A stretch of 9,335 bases of DNA, taken from assembly GCA_036506495.1 (NCBI GenBank), contig DASXRQ010000267.1, positions 1 through 9,335 of the forward strand, read 5' to 3'. The notes beneath the pieces were generated by a model. It had not been told where the DNA came from and did no database searches. It was given only the letters and a program-made list of their open reading frames with translations. Both the position numbers and the translations under genes were made by a program. Position 1 is the stretch's first letter. Each line of letters starts with the position of its first letter. Source of the stretch: DASXRC01 sp036506495. GTDB taxonomy: Bacteria > Actinomycetota > Actinomycetes > Mycobacteriales > Micromonosporaceae. Positions 1 to 6,567 of the stretch are shown here, piece by piece.

Positions 1-140
1 TGCCCCGGCGATCGGCCGACGATGGCCTTCTGATCGCCAGTGGGTACGGAGACGTCCAGCGGAGTGAGCACCTCGACCGCGGCGCCGCCGATGCCGCCGG
101 TTGGGGCCTGGGCGCCCGACGTCGATACAGGGTTAGTCAT
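1..140 (-). CDS. Partial: N-terminus of a probable DppC/OppC-type ABC transporter permease
   Basis: A minus-strand reading frame begins with ATG at 140-138 and stays open to the window edge, giving 46 residues. A perfect AGGAGG (154-149) lies 8 nt before the ATG, which fixes the start well. The visible part is a Gly/Ala/Pro-rich hydrophilic tail that ends in KAIVGRSPG. In actinobacterial oligopeptide/dipeptide ABC permeases of the DppC/OppC type, a cytoplasmic tail carrying a short GRSP-like motif comes just before the first membrane helix, so I infer such a permease. No membrane segment or EAA loop is inside the window, so the assignment rests on this short motif only. If correct, more dpp/opp operon genes should follow to the left on the same strand. 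It could equally be another protein with a low-complexity N-terminus. Confidence 0.45.
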   Translation of the reverse strand, partial: MTNPVSTSGAQAPTGGIGGAAVEVLTPLDVSVPTGDQKAIVGRSPG

Positions 141-154
141 CGTCGGTGCCTCCT

Positions 155-312
155 TCCGCCGTCCGGCACAAGCTAGCTCCCGATGTGGCGCCTAAGGAAT
201 AGGCGAATGCATCGGTCAGATAACAGCTCGGTCAGCGAATGGGACAGCGAGTGTCACAAGCGAGGGCCATCGTGGACGATGCGGCCAGGCGGCCGCGGCC
301 CGCTGGCTCGGG
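155..312. other. Intergenic region: leader of the left-edge gene and 3' flank of the response regulator
   Basis: No convincing gene. The 76-residue frame starting at 183 has poor composition and overlaps the regulator in antisense. On the minus strand this is the leader of the left-edge gene. A TAGCTT (175-170) resembles an actinobacterial -10 box but has no clear -35 partner. A 6-bp hairpin, CGCCTA (189-194) and TAGGCG (200-205), lies in the same leader. The segment next to the regulator stop holds the hairpin listed separately and a GGCCGCGGCC palindrome (291-300). Confidence 0.4.
265..286 (-). terminator. Weak candidate terminator hairpin after the response regulator
   Basis: CATCG (268-272) and CGATG (277-281) form a 5-bp stem with a 4-nt loop, 27 nt beyond the regulator stop. 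A flanking GGCC on each side could extend it around an internal loop. There is no T-run. U-less hairpins do serve as terminators in actinobacteria, but this one is small, so support is weak. Confidence 0.2.
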
Positions 313-963
313 CTAGACGAGTCGGCGGTCGGCCGCCCAGCGCGACAATTCGTACCGATTGGACATTTGCAGCTTACGCAGCACATTGGACACATGCGTC
401 TCCACCGTCTTGATGGAGATAAACAGCTCCTTGGCGATTTCCTTGTACGCGTACCCCCGCGCCAGCAGCCGCAGCACCTCCCGTTCCCGGTTGGTCAGCT
501 GATCCAGCTCGGGGTCTGCGACCGGCGCGTCGGACCGCGCGGCGAACGCGTCCAGCACGAACCCGGCGAGCCGGGGGCTGAACACGGCGTCGCCGTCGGC
601 GACCCGCCGGATCGCCGCCGCGAGCTCGTCCGGCGAGATGGTCTTGGTGACGTAGCCGCGGGCCCCGCCCCTGATGAGGCCTATCACGTCCTCGGCCGCG
701 TCAGAGACGGACAGCGCCAGGAATCTGATGTGCGGATGGGTACGCCGCATCGCGTCGAGCACGGCCCGTCCGCCACCCTCCGGCATGTGGACGTCCAGCA
801 GCACCACATCCGGCTCGGTGGCGGCGATCCGCGAAATCGCCTCGGCGACCGTGCTGGCCTCGCCGACGACGTCGACGTGCACGCCCAGCTCCGCACGCAC
901 GCCAGCCCGGAACATCGCGTGGTCATCCACCAGGAAGACCCGCAGCCGTCGCTCGTCCGTCAT
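313..963 (-). CDS. NarL/LuxR-family two-component response regulator, partner of the PspC-domain kinase
   Basis: This is a 216-residue protein, the usual NarL/FixJ-type length. The receiver domain covers about residues 7-125. It shows the acidic pair D13-D14, phosphoacceptor D57 in LLDVHMP, the switch residue S85 and the conserved K107. A variable linker follows, then a C-terminal LuxR-type helix-turn-helix (about 153-216) with the signature LTNREREVLRLLARGY and the recognition segment SIKTVETHVSNVLRKL. Phosphorylation by the adjacent kinase is expected to promote dimerisation and DNA binding. The ATG at 963 lies 2 nt after the kinase stop and is preceded by AAGGA, so the two genes are almost certainly co-transcribed and translationally coupled. 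By analogy with LiaR-type regulators, the divergent PspC/LiaF-like operon is a likely target. That target is inference. Confidence 0.93.
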   Translation of the reverse strand: MTDERRLRVFLVDDHAMFRAGVRAELGVHVDVVGEASTVAEAISRIAATEPDVVLLDVHMPEGGGRAVLDAMRRTHPHIRFLALSVSDAAEDVIGLIRGGARGYVTKTISPDELAAAIRRVADGDAVFSPRLAGFVLDAFAARSDAPVADPELDQLTNREREVLRLLARGYAYKEIAKELFISIKTVETHVSNVLRKLQMSNRYELSRWAADRRLV

Positions 964-965
964 GA

Positions 966-2216
966 CTATTTATCCTTTCCCTGCGGCAGGCCGTTGACCG
1001 GCATGATCAGCCGCACCTCGGTGCCGCCGCCCAACTCGCTGCGAATCTCGGCTCGTCCGCCGTGCCGATCCATGCGGCCGATGATGGAGCCGCGTACGCC
1101 GTGTCGATGATCCTCCACAGTGGAAGGATCGAAGCCCGCACCTCGGTCGCGGACGAACACGCTCAACTGCTCCGGCTCGACCTCGGCGTACAACGAGACC
1201 GTCCCCACGTCGGCGTGCCGGGCCGCGTTGACCATGGCCTCCCGGGCGGCGGCGACGAGCGCGCCCACCTTCTCGTCGACGACACGGTCGCCGACCACGA
1301 CGGTCTCCACCGCGACCGCGTACGTATCCTCGACCTCGGCGGCCACCTGCTCCAGGGCCGCGGCGAACCGCTCGGACGGCGACGCGGTCGGTCGGTAGAG
1401 CCAGTTGCGCAGCGACCGCTCCTGGCCGCGCGCGAGCCGCTGCACTGTTTTCGTGTCCCCCGCGTTGCGCTGGATAAGCGCCAGCGTGTGCATCACCTGG
1501 TCGTGCACCATCGCGGCCAGCTCGGCCCGCGCCTGCTCCCGTATCCGACCCTCCCGCTCGGCGCGCAGCTGGCCAAACGTCCGCCAGAGCACGGGCGCGG
1601 CGACCAGGCCGACGCCGGCGAGCCCCACCAGTGCGAAGAGGATGCCGTTGACGACCGCCGCGAAGCTGTCCGCGCCCAGCGGGCCGTAGAACGCGACGAC
1701 GCCGATGATGCCGATCGCGACCAGGATCCCGCCACCGATGAAGCGGAGCAGGAACGCCCGGCGGTCGCTCTCCTCGAGCACCGCGCCCAGCCACGGCAGC
1801 TGCGGCATCGTCTGGCTCCACCGGCGGCGGCGCTCCGGGTCGGACTGGTGCCAGATGAGCCCGGCGCCGAACGCGATCAACGCGACGAGCCATCCGAGCG
1901 TCGCGCCCACGCCGCCGAACCCGAGCAGCACCTGTACCAAGATCACACCGACGGCGATCGCGACGAACGGGAGCGCCTGGCTCAGTCGGCGCCGGCGCGG
2001 TGCGCCCGCCGGGCCGGGCCGGACGGGCAGGACGGCCCAGAACGCCGCGTACAGCAGGGCTCCGAGCCCATTGATGCCGAGCAGCACGACGAACGCGATC
2101 CGCACGCCGAGCACCGAGATCCCGAGGTGCTCCGCGATGCCGGATGCCACGCCCGCGAGGATGCGCTTGTCCCGGGCGCGGTACAGCTTGCGCGGTTCGG
2201 TGCTGACGGTGTCGAT
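966..2216 (-). CDS. PspC-domain sensor histidine kinase (LiaS/NarX-like), apparent ATC start
   Basis: This is a membrane sensor kinase that should phosphorylate the regulator encoded 2 nt downstream. Numbering is from the first canonical codon, GTG at 2150. A PspC helix region comes first (ASGIAEHLGISVLGVRIAFVVLLG), then about six hydrophobic segments up to residue ~195. A HisKA_3 dimerisation helix follows with phosphoacceptor H216 in MVHDQV. The HATPase domain has an N-box (REAMVNAARHA), DRGAGFDP and a glycine-rich HGVRGSIIGR. The family's usual PspC beginning (KLYRARDKRILAG) is encoded upstream of that GTG, in frame and uninterrupted. No ATG, GTG or TTG precedes it before an in-frame TAG near 2264. 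The only well-placed start is ATC at 2216, 6 nt after AGGAG (2227-2223), which gives 416 residues. If only canonical codons are allowed, the start is 2150 (394 residues) and the PspC motif is cut. The kinase assignment is firm; the exact start is not. Confidence 0.88.
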   Translation of the reverse strand: MDTVSTEPRKLYRARDKRILAGVASGIAEHLGISVLGVRIAFVVLLGINGLGALLYAAFWAVLPVRPGPAGAPRRRRLSQALPFVAIAVGVILVQVLLGFGGVGATLGWLVALIAFGAGLIWHQSDPERRRRWSQTMPQLPWLGAVLEESDRRAFLLRFIGGGILVAIGIIGVVAFYGPLGADSFAAVVNGILFALVGLAGVGLVAAPVLWRTFGQLRAEREGRIREQARAELAAMVHDQVMHTLALIQRNAGDTKTVQRLARGQERSLRNWLYRPTASPSERFAAALEQVAAEVEDTYAVAVETVVVGDRVVDEKVGALVAAAREAMVNAARHADVGTVSLYAEVEPEQLSVFVRDRGAGFDPSTVEDHRHGVRGSIIGRMDRHGGRAEIRSELGGGTEVRLIMPVNGLPQGKDK

Positions 2217-2222
2217 CGCCTT

Positions 2223-2227
2223 CTCCT
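2223..2227 (-). promoter_or_regulatory. Shine-Dalgarno AGGAG positioned for an ATC start codon
   Basis: AGGAG (within GAGGAGAAGG, minus strand) ends 6 nt before the ATC codon at 2216-2214, the ideal spacing for initiation. It is 72 nt from the first canonical start (GTG 2150), so it cannot serve that codon. It is therefore the main evidence for where the kinase gene begins. Confidence 0.5.
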
Positions 2228-2335
2228 CTGCTGCTCGCGCGGGTCGTTCTGGTCCGCGCCGCTACGTCATCGATCGTCACATGGCGCGCCATCCGCCGAC
2301 CACGGGGACGCCCCGGACAATCCGCCGGGAAGATC

Positions 2336-2364
2336 TCAGGGTGGCGTCAGGGTTGGCGCCTGAG
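2336..2364. promoter_or_regulatory. Candidate operator between the kinase and PspC operons: tandem repeat plus inverted repeat
   Basis: TCAGGGTGGCG (2336-2346) is followed directly by TCAGGGTTGGCG (2347-2358), a near-perfect tandem repeat. The second unit also forms a dyad, TCAGG (2347-2351) with CCTGA (2359-2363) across 7 nt. The outer CTCAGG (2335-2340) pairs with CCTGAG (2359-2364). It lies 35-63 bp before the PspC gene and in the common upstream region of the divergent kinase gene. NarL/LuxR-type regulators bind dyads or tandem half-sites of this size, so the response regulator encoded here is the natural candidate binder. Regulation of either operon is inferred. Confidence 0.5.
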
Positions 2365-2398
2365 GCGAGCCGGGACCCGTGCGCGAGACCATCGAGCC

Positions 2399-4066
2399 AT
2401 GACCGAAGCAGCCCACCCACCCGCCGAAGACCTGCCCGGCTCGACCGCCGGGGAACGCAGGCCCGACGAGGCTGCCCAGCCCGCCGAGACCGCCGAGCCA
2501 ACGCCCGCGGACGACGTCGCGGCCGGCCGCTCCCCCGACGCGCCGCCGCCGGGCGAAAGCCCGCCGCCACCGCCACCGCCGGGCGCGACCCCGCCGCCAC
2601 CGCCACCGCCGGGCGCGACCCCGCCGCCACCGCCGCCGGACGCGACCCCGCCACCACCGCCGCCGGGCGCGACCCCGCCGCCACCGCCGCCGGGCCCCAT
2701 GCCCCCACCCGGCGGGTACGCCGGCGCGGGCGGCTGGCCGCCACCGACCGGAGGCGGCTTCGCGTCGCGGTACGGGCTGGTCCGTCCGCGGCACGGCCGG
2801 TACGTGGCCGGCGTCTGCGCCGCCATCGGGCGTGCCACGAACACCGACCCGGTGCTGTGGCGGGTGCTGCTCGTGGTCCTCGGTTTCTTTGGCGGCATCG
2901 GCATCCTCGTCTACCTGGCCGCCTGGCTGCTGATCCCGTCCGAGGGCGACACGGCGTCGCCGCTGGAATCGATGTTCGGCAAGGGCCGGTCGAGCATGTC
3001 GCCGATCCTCGTTATCGCGCTCGCCATTCTGGTCGCGCTGATGTTCGGCTTCATCGTGACCGACGGATTCCGCGCCGCCCTGCTTGGCGCGGCCGTGCTC
3101 GTCGGCGGCGCGCTGTTGCTCAGCCGGACGAACAACCCGTCCGCGGCCACGCCACCGCCGAACGCACCGTCCGCCGCCGGACCGCCCGGCCCGGCGTACC
3201 CGGGCTTCGGCACGCCGACGAGCCCAACGCCCCCGCCGGCCGCGAGTGCCGCCGCCGCGACGGGTGGCATGCCCGAGCCTTCGGCACCTGCTCCCGGATA
3301 TCCACCGGCCGCACCGGGCGGGCCGGCGACCACCGCCCAGCTGCCGCCGGTGCCGCCTGGCTACCGTCCGCCGTTTGCCCCGCACGGTCCGTACGGCGGC
3401 GGTGCGACCCCGCCGCCACCACCGCCGCCCGCGCCGCCGAAGCCGCCGCGCGAACGGTCCCCACTGGCCGCGGCCACGTTCTCGATGATCCTGGTCGTCC
3501 TCGGCGTGGTCGCCGCGCTGGACGTCGCCAACGTGATCGATCCCGGCCCGTCGGCGTACTTCGCCGCCGCCCTGGCGACGGTCGCGCTCGGTCTGCTCGT
3601 GGGCGCCTGGTACGGCCGGGCACGCTGGCTGATCGTGCTCGGGATCGTGCTCTCCGCGGCGCTGGGCATCTCCACGATCGCCGAGTCGCAGGACGTCCGG
3701 CGCATCCGTAATCAGGGCGGTGATGTCGTGTGGGCACCGGCAAGCATCAGCGAACTGGAGCCCCGCTATGAGCAGAGCTTCGGCCAGGCCACCCTTGACC
3801 TTAGCAACATCGATTTCACGGACCACAGCGCCGATGTCGACGTCACGATCAATGCGGGAGACGTGCAGGTGACGCTGCCCCAGGACGTGGATGTCACCGT
3901 GGCCGTGCGGGTTCGCGCCGGCGACGCACAGATCCTCGGCCGCGACGTCAGCGGCGTCAACGTCGGCGCGACCCGCATCACCGACAACGGCGACGACGGC
4001 GTCGGTGGTGGAGAGCTCAGACTGAATCTGGTCGTCAACGCTGGCCACGCGGAGGTGGATCGATGA
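2399..4066 (+). CDS. PspC-domain membrane protein with proline-rich linkers and LiaF-like C-terminal domain
   Basis: This is a 555-residue protein. Residues 1-118 are hydrophilic and proline-rich with near-identical GATPPPPPP repeats. A PspC domain follows at about 120-185 (RYGLVRPRHGRYVAGVCAAIG, then the helix LLVVLGFFGGIGILVYLAAWLLIP). Two more hydrophobic stretches run to ~240. A second Pro/Ala/Gly-rich linker (about 242-350) ends in another polyproline run. Three further helices then lead to a soluble C-terminal domain (about 435-555) of alternating short strands (ATLDLSNIDF, VDVTINAGDVQVTLPQDVDVTV), typical of LiaF-like/toast-rack domains. PspC and LiaF proteins sense or buffer envelope stress and, in Firmicutes, LiaF inhibits the LiaS kinase. 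Here the divergent PspC kinase is the likely partner. ATG at 2399 has no clear Shine-Dalgarno sequence, so translation may be leaderless. The stop overlaps the next gene's start. Confidence 0.85.
   Translation: MTEAAHPPAEDLPGSTAGERRPDEAAQPAETAEPTPADDVAAGRSPDAPPPGESPPPPPPPGATPPPPPPPGATPPPPPPDATPPPPPPGATPPPPPPGPMPPPGGYAGAGGWPPPTGGGFASRYGLVRPRHGRYVAGVCAAIGRATNTDPVLWRVLLVVLGFFGGIGILVYLAAWLLIPSEGDTASPLESMFGKGRSSMSPILVIALAILVALMFGFIVTDGFRAALLGAAVLVGGALLLSRTNNPSAATPPPNAPSAAGPPGPAYPGFGTPTSPTPPPAASAAAATGGMPEPSAPAPGYPPAAPGGPATTAQLPPVPPGYRPPFAPHGPYGGGATPPPPPPPAPPKPPRERSPLAAATFSMILVVLGVVAALDVANVIDPGPSAYFAAALATVALGLLVGAWYGRARWLIVLGIVLSAALGISTIAESQDVRRIRNQGGDVVWAPASISELEPRYEQSFGQATLDLSNIDFTDHSADVDVTINAGDVQVTLPQDVDVTVAVRVRAGDAQILGRDVSGVNVGATRITDNGDDGVGGGELRLNLVVNAGHAEVDR
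2551..2691 (+). repeat. In-frame tandem minisatellite encoding GATPPPPPP(P) repeats
   Basis: Two 30-bp units (2551-2580 and 2581-2610) are followed by three 27-bp units (2611-2637, 2638-2664, 2665-2691) and a partial one. Each encodes Gly/Asp-Ala-Thr (GES in the first unit) followed by 6-7 prolines. The units differ by loss of one CCG/CCA codon and a few synonymous changes. Such arrays change length by slippage while keeping frame. The product is a stiff polyproline spacer before the PspC domain. Confidence 0.85.
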
Positions 4067-4347
4067 GAGCTCACCGGACCGACGGCGTCTCGCTGACGTT
4101 CGCGGTGGTGTTCGGAGCATTCGTTGCGTGGTGGGGGTTGGCCCAAGCCATCGACCTGGAGCTGCCCACAGTCGGCTGGTTCGCGGCCGGCGGATTGATT
4201 TTGGTCGGACTGCTCGGGTTGATGGGCGCGCTGCGCGCCGGGCGGACGGAGTCCCGGCCCGGGCCGCTGACACCGTCGGAGCCGAAACCCGAAGGCGGCG
4301 ACGCGGATGCGACCGAGGTCCTGCCCCCGATCGAGGAACGGCCCTGA
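4063..4347 (+). CDS. Small two-helix membrane protein of unknown function, co-translated with the PspC protein
   Basis: This is a 94-residue protein. Two hydrophobic segments are visible, about residues 9-29 (SLTFAVVFGAFVAWWGLAQAI) and 36-58 (VGWFAAGGLILVGLLGLMGAL). A hydrophilic, Pro/Glu-rich tail of about 35 residues follows. The ATG overlaps the stop of the PspC gene (ATGA, 4-nt overlap) and is preceded by GGAGGT (4051-4056), so translational coupling is likely. I recognise no family. Its tight link to the PspC/LiaF-like gene suggests an accessory role in the same envelope-stress module, which is inference. The composition and third-position GC match the neighbouring genes, so it is very probably real. 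Confidence 0.8.
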   Translation: MRAHRTDGVSLTFAVVFGAFVAWWGLAQAIDLELPTVGWFAAGGLILVGLLGLMGALRAGRTESRPGPLTPSEPKPEGGDADATEVLPPIEERP

Positions 4348-4377
4348 CGCCACGGCGGGGTGGCGCGGGCGAATATG

Positions 4378-4412
4378 CTCAGCCGGTGGGGCGCTCCGCT
4401 CCACCGGCTGAG
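4378..4412 (+). terminator. Strong hairpin, probable U-less terminator after the PspC operon
   Basis: CTCAGCCGGTGG (4378-4389) is perfectly complementary to CCACCGGCTGAG (4401-4412). The 11-nt interior can add four more pairs (one of them G-T), leaving a 3-nt loop. It lies 31 nt past the stop at 4347 and just before the psd ribosome binding site. No T-tract follows, as is common in actinobacteria. It could terminate the PspC operon or attenuate read-through into psd. Confidence 0.65.
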
Positions 4413-4442
4413 CCGTCTCGCCGCGCGAGGAGTGCCTACGAC

Positions 4443-5729
4443 ATGACCGAGTCTCCCGCCGTGCGCCCAGCCGCCAGCCCTCCGCTCGCGGTCGGCCCGC
4501 TCGGCCAGGTCCGGGTCGGCGACCGAGCGGCCCGCGTGCTCACGACCGAACTCGCGCGGCACGGCGGTCCAAAGACGGGCCTGTTGGTCGGCGCCGAGGC
4601 GGGCTCCGCCGTGCTCGCGGAGGCCATAGGCGCCCTGTGGCCCGCCGACAAGCTCACGGTCGTCGCCCCTGGCCCGGGCGGCGCGCCGGACGCGGCGGCC
4701 GAGGTGCGCGCGTACGTCGCGGCGCTCGGCAGTTGGGCGGCCGACCGGGTACGCGTGGTCGACTCCATCGCCGAGGCCGAACCGGCCGACGTGGTCGTCA
4801 TCGCCGAACCGTTGATCGGTACGGCCGAGGAGACCCGGGCGACGCTGGACGGCCTGGCCAAGCACCTCGCGGACGGCGGTGTGCTCGCCGTGGCGGCCGT
4901 GGCGGTGCCGGGCGTGGCCACGGGCGCGAACGATGAGCTCGAGCGGCAGACGGCACTGTTCGGCGTCGGCTCCGACCTGGTGCTCCTCAACACGCCACCG
5001 CTGCGGGTCCATCGGCTGCGGTTCACGCCGGCGGACGCGGCGGTCGCCGCCCGGCTCGCGCCGGCGTACCGGTCGACCAGCGTGGCGTTGACGCGCGGCA
5101 TGAACATCGACTCCAACGGCGTGGCCGCCGCGGGGATCGCGCTCGGGCTGGCCGCGGCGGCCAAGGCCGCCCGGCCGTCGTCCCGGTTCTGGCTGCTCCC
5201 CGCGCTCGCCGCGGTGCCGGTGGCCGCGTTCTTCCGGGACCCGCGACGGGACGTCCCCGAGGACGAATCCGCCGTAGTCGCCGCGAGCGACGGCAAGGTG
5301 CTCTCGGTGGAGCGGCTGCGCGACGACCGCCTCGGCGATACGAATTTCCTGCGCGTCGCGGTCTTCCTGTCCGTGCTCGACGTGCACGTCAATCGCGCGC
5401 CGGTGGCCGGCAAGGTCGTCGACTACTTCGTCGAGGACGGCGGGTTCGCACCCGCGATGAAGCCGGACGCGGAGCACAACGTCGCGGCGTACACCGTGTT
5501 GGAAACCCCGCACGGGACGGTGGTCGTGGCCCAGCGCACCGGCCTGCTCGCCCGGCGGATCGTCCACCGCACACCCGTCGGCACGCTGCTGGCGAAGGGT
5601 GAGCGGTTCGGACTGATCCGGTTCGGCTCACGTACGGACGTCTACCTGCCCGCGGATGCGGCGGAGGCTCTCGTCTCGCCGGGTGACCGGGTGGCGGGCG
5701 GCAGCAGCGTGATCGCCCGCTGGCTGTGA
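4443..5729 (+). CDS. psd: Phosphatidylserine decarboxylase with an N-terminal methyltransferase-like domain
   Basis: This pyruvoyl enzyme decarboxylates phosphatidylserine to phosphatidylethanolamine at the membrane. The product is 428 residues. Residues ~220-428 are a short-class (archaeal/mycobacterial type) Psd of normal length. It has a hydrophobic anchor (about 228-263), D283 in SDGKV, H315 in DVHVNRAP, and the self-cleavage site G395-S396 in RFGSRTDVYLP. These match the D/H/S triad of the family. Cleavage would release a 33-residue alpha chain whose S396 becomes the pyruvoyl group. Residues ~15-215 form an extra alpha/beta domain. It looks like a Rossmann-type (RsmC-like) methyltransferase, but I see no clear glycine-rich SAM motif, so it may be non-catalytic. 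ATG at 4443 is preceded by GAGGAG (4426-4431). The frame stays open upstream to 4128 but overlaps the preceding gene and the hairpin. pssA lies tail to tail with it. Confidence 0.92.
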   Translation: MTESPAVRPAASPPLAVGPLGQVRVGDRAARVLTTELARHGGPKTGLLVGAEAGSAVLAEAIGALWPADKLTVVAPGPGGAPDAAAEVRAYVAALGSWAADRVRVVDSIAEAEPADVVVIAEPLIGTAEETRATLDGLAKHLADGGVLAVAAVAVPGVATGANDELERQTALFGVGSDLVLLNTPPLRVHRLRFTPADAAVAARLAPAYRSTSVALTRGMNIDSNGVAAAGIALGLAAAAKAARPSSRFWLLPALAAVPVAAFFRDPRRDVPEDESAVVAASDGKVLSVERLRDDRLGDTNFLRVAVFLSVLDVHVNRAPVAGKVVDYFVEDGGFAPAMKPDAEHNVAAYTVLETPHGTVVVAQRTGLLARRIVHRTPVGTLLAKGERFGLIRFGSRTDVYLPADAAEALVSPGDRVAGGSSVIARWL

Positions 5730-5748
5730 CCGGAGGTGGCGACGGTGG

Positions 5749-6567
5749 TCAGGCGGTTCGGCGCAGGCGCAGCCAGAGCAGCGGCCCGCTGAGAAGGTAG
5801 GCCACCACGGCGAGCGCAAACGTGAGCCGCACGTCGATCAGGGCTCCCACAAACGGCAGCAGCCACAGCCACGGCGGCAGCGTCACGAGCCGGGCGAGCT
5901 TGGCGTACGGGAAGCTCGACACCATCGCGAACGCGAGCACGGTCGCCCCGGCCAGGATCACGAAACCGGGCAGCGGCAACCCGAGCAGCACCGCGAACGC
6001 GAGCATCGCCGCGGCCACGGTGGTCGGCACGCCGCAGAAGAACCGGCCATCCTTCGGCGACACGTTGAACCGGGCGAGGCGGATGGCGGCGCCACCGGCG
6101 ACGAACGCGGCCGCGACCGCGGCCGCCGCGGCCGGCACCGTGCCGGCGAGCGAGGCGTACATCACCACGGGCGCGGCGATGCCGGTGGAGCTCATGTCTA
6201 CGAGCGAATCCATCTGAGCGCCGAACGGACTGCACACGCCCAGCCGGCGGGCGAGCGCGCCGTCGATTCCATCGAAGGCGGCGTACGCGATCAGGCAGAT
6301 CGCGGCGAACCGCACCTCGCCGCGCATGGCCAGGAAGATGGCGAGGACGCCGAGCGCCAGCCCAGCGAGCGTGCACGCCTGGACGACCGCGAACTTGCAG
6401 CGGCGGGCGGTCGTACGGTCGCCGGGCAGCAACGGAATGGTGATCGGGCCGGTCGGCCCCGTGCCGGCCGGTGCCGGGATCGCGGGGCTCACGGGCGCGA
6501 CGGACCCGACCGACGCGATCGACCCAGCGGTGTCCGCCGTCGGGACGCCGGGGCGCGGGAGGTCCAT
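5749..6567 (-). CDS. pssA: CDP-diacylglycerol-serine O-phosphatidyltransferase
   Basis: This integral membrane enzyme makes phosphatidylserine from CDP-diacylglycerol and L-serine, the substrate of the Psd encoded next to it. The product is 272 residues. The CDP-alcohol phosphotransferase signature DG-x2-AR-x8-G-x3-D-x3-D is complete at residues 102-124 (D102, G103, A106, R107, G116, D120, D124), preceded by the usual D99. About seven hydrophobic segments flank it, starting near residue 59. The first 50 residues are Pro/Ala/Gly-rich and probably disordered. I chose ATG 6567 although no good ribosome site precedes it, because coding-like codon use stops there. The frame continues to GTG/ATG near 6801, but that extension is a very arginine-rich stretch that does not look coding. 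GTG 6492 is a possible shorter start. The gene converges on psd with only 19 bp between stops. Confidence 0.9.
   Translation of the reverse strand: MDLPRPGVPTADTAGSIASVGSVAPVSPAIPAPAGTGPTGPITIPLLPGDRTTARRCKFAVVQACTLAGLALGVLAIFLAMRGEVRFAAICLIAYAAFDGIDGALARRLGVCSPFGAQMDSLVDMSSTGIAAPVVMYASLAGTVPAAAAAVAAAFVAGGAAIRLARFNVSPKDGRFFCGVPTTVAAAMLAFAVLLGLPLPGFVILAGATVLAFAMVSSFPYAKLARLVTLPPWLWLLPFVGALIDVRLTFALAVVAYLLSGPLLWLRLRRTA

Noticed and set aside
183..413. 76-residue plus-strand frame in the left gap.
   Set aside because: Arginine-rich, no ribosome site, and antisense to the end of the response regulator gene.
2216..2292. In another frame, ATG at 2292 starts ARHVTIDDVAAR, resembling the LacI-family N-terminus (TIxDVAxxA).
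   Set aside because: Only about ten residues fit; what follows is an arginine-rich shadow of the kinase gene with no helix-turn-helix continuation. Probably chance.
4128..4442. Upstream extension of the psd reading frame.
   Set aside because: It overlaps the 94-residue membrane protein gene and a strong hairpin; ATG 4443 has a good ribosome site.
5727..5751. TGACC/GGTCA inverted repeat made of both convergent stop codons, possible bidirectional terminator.
   Set aside because: Only 5 bp with a 15-nt interior lacking good pairing; too weak.
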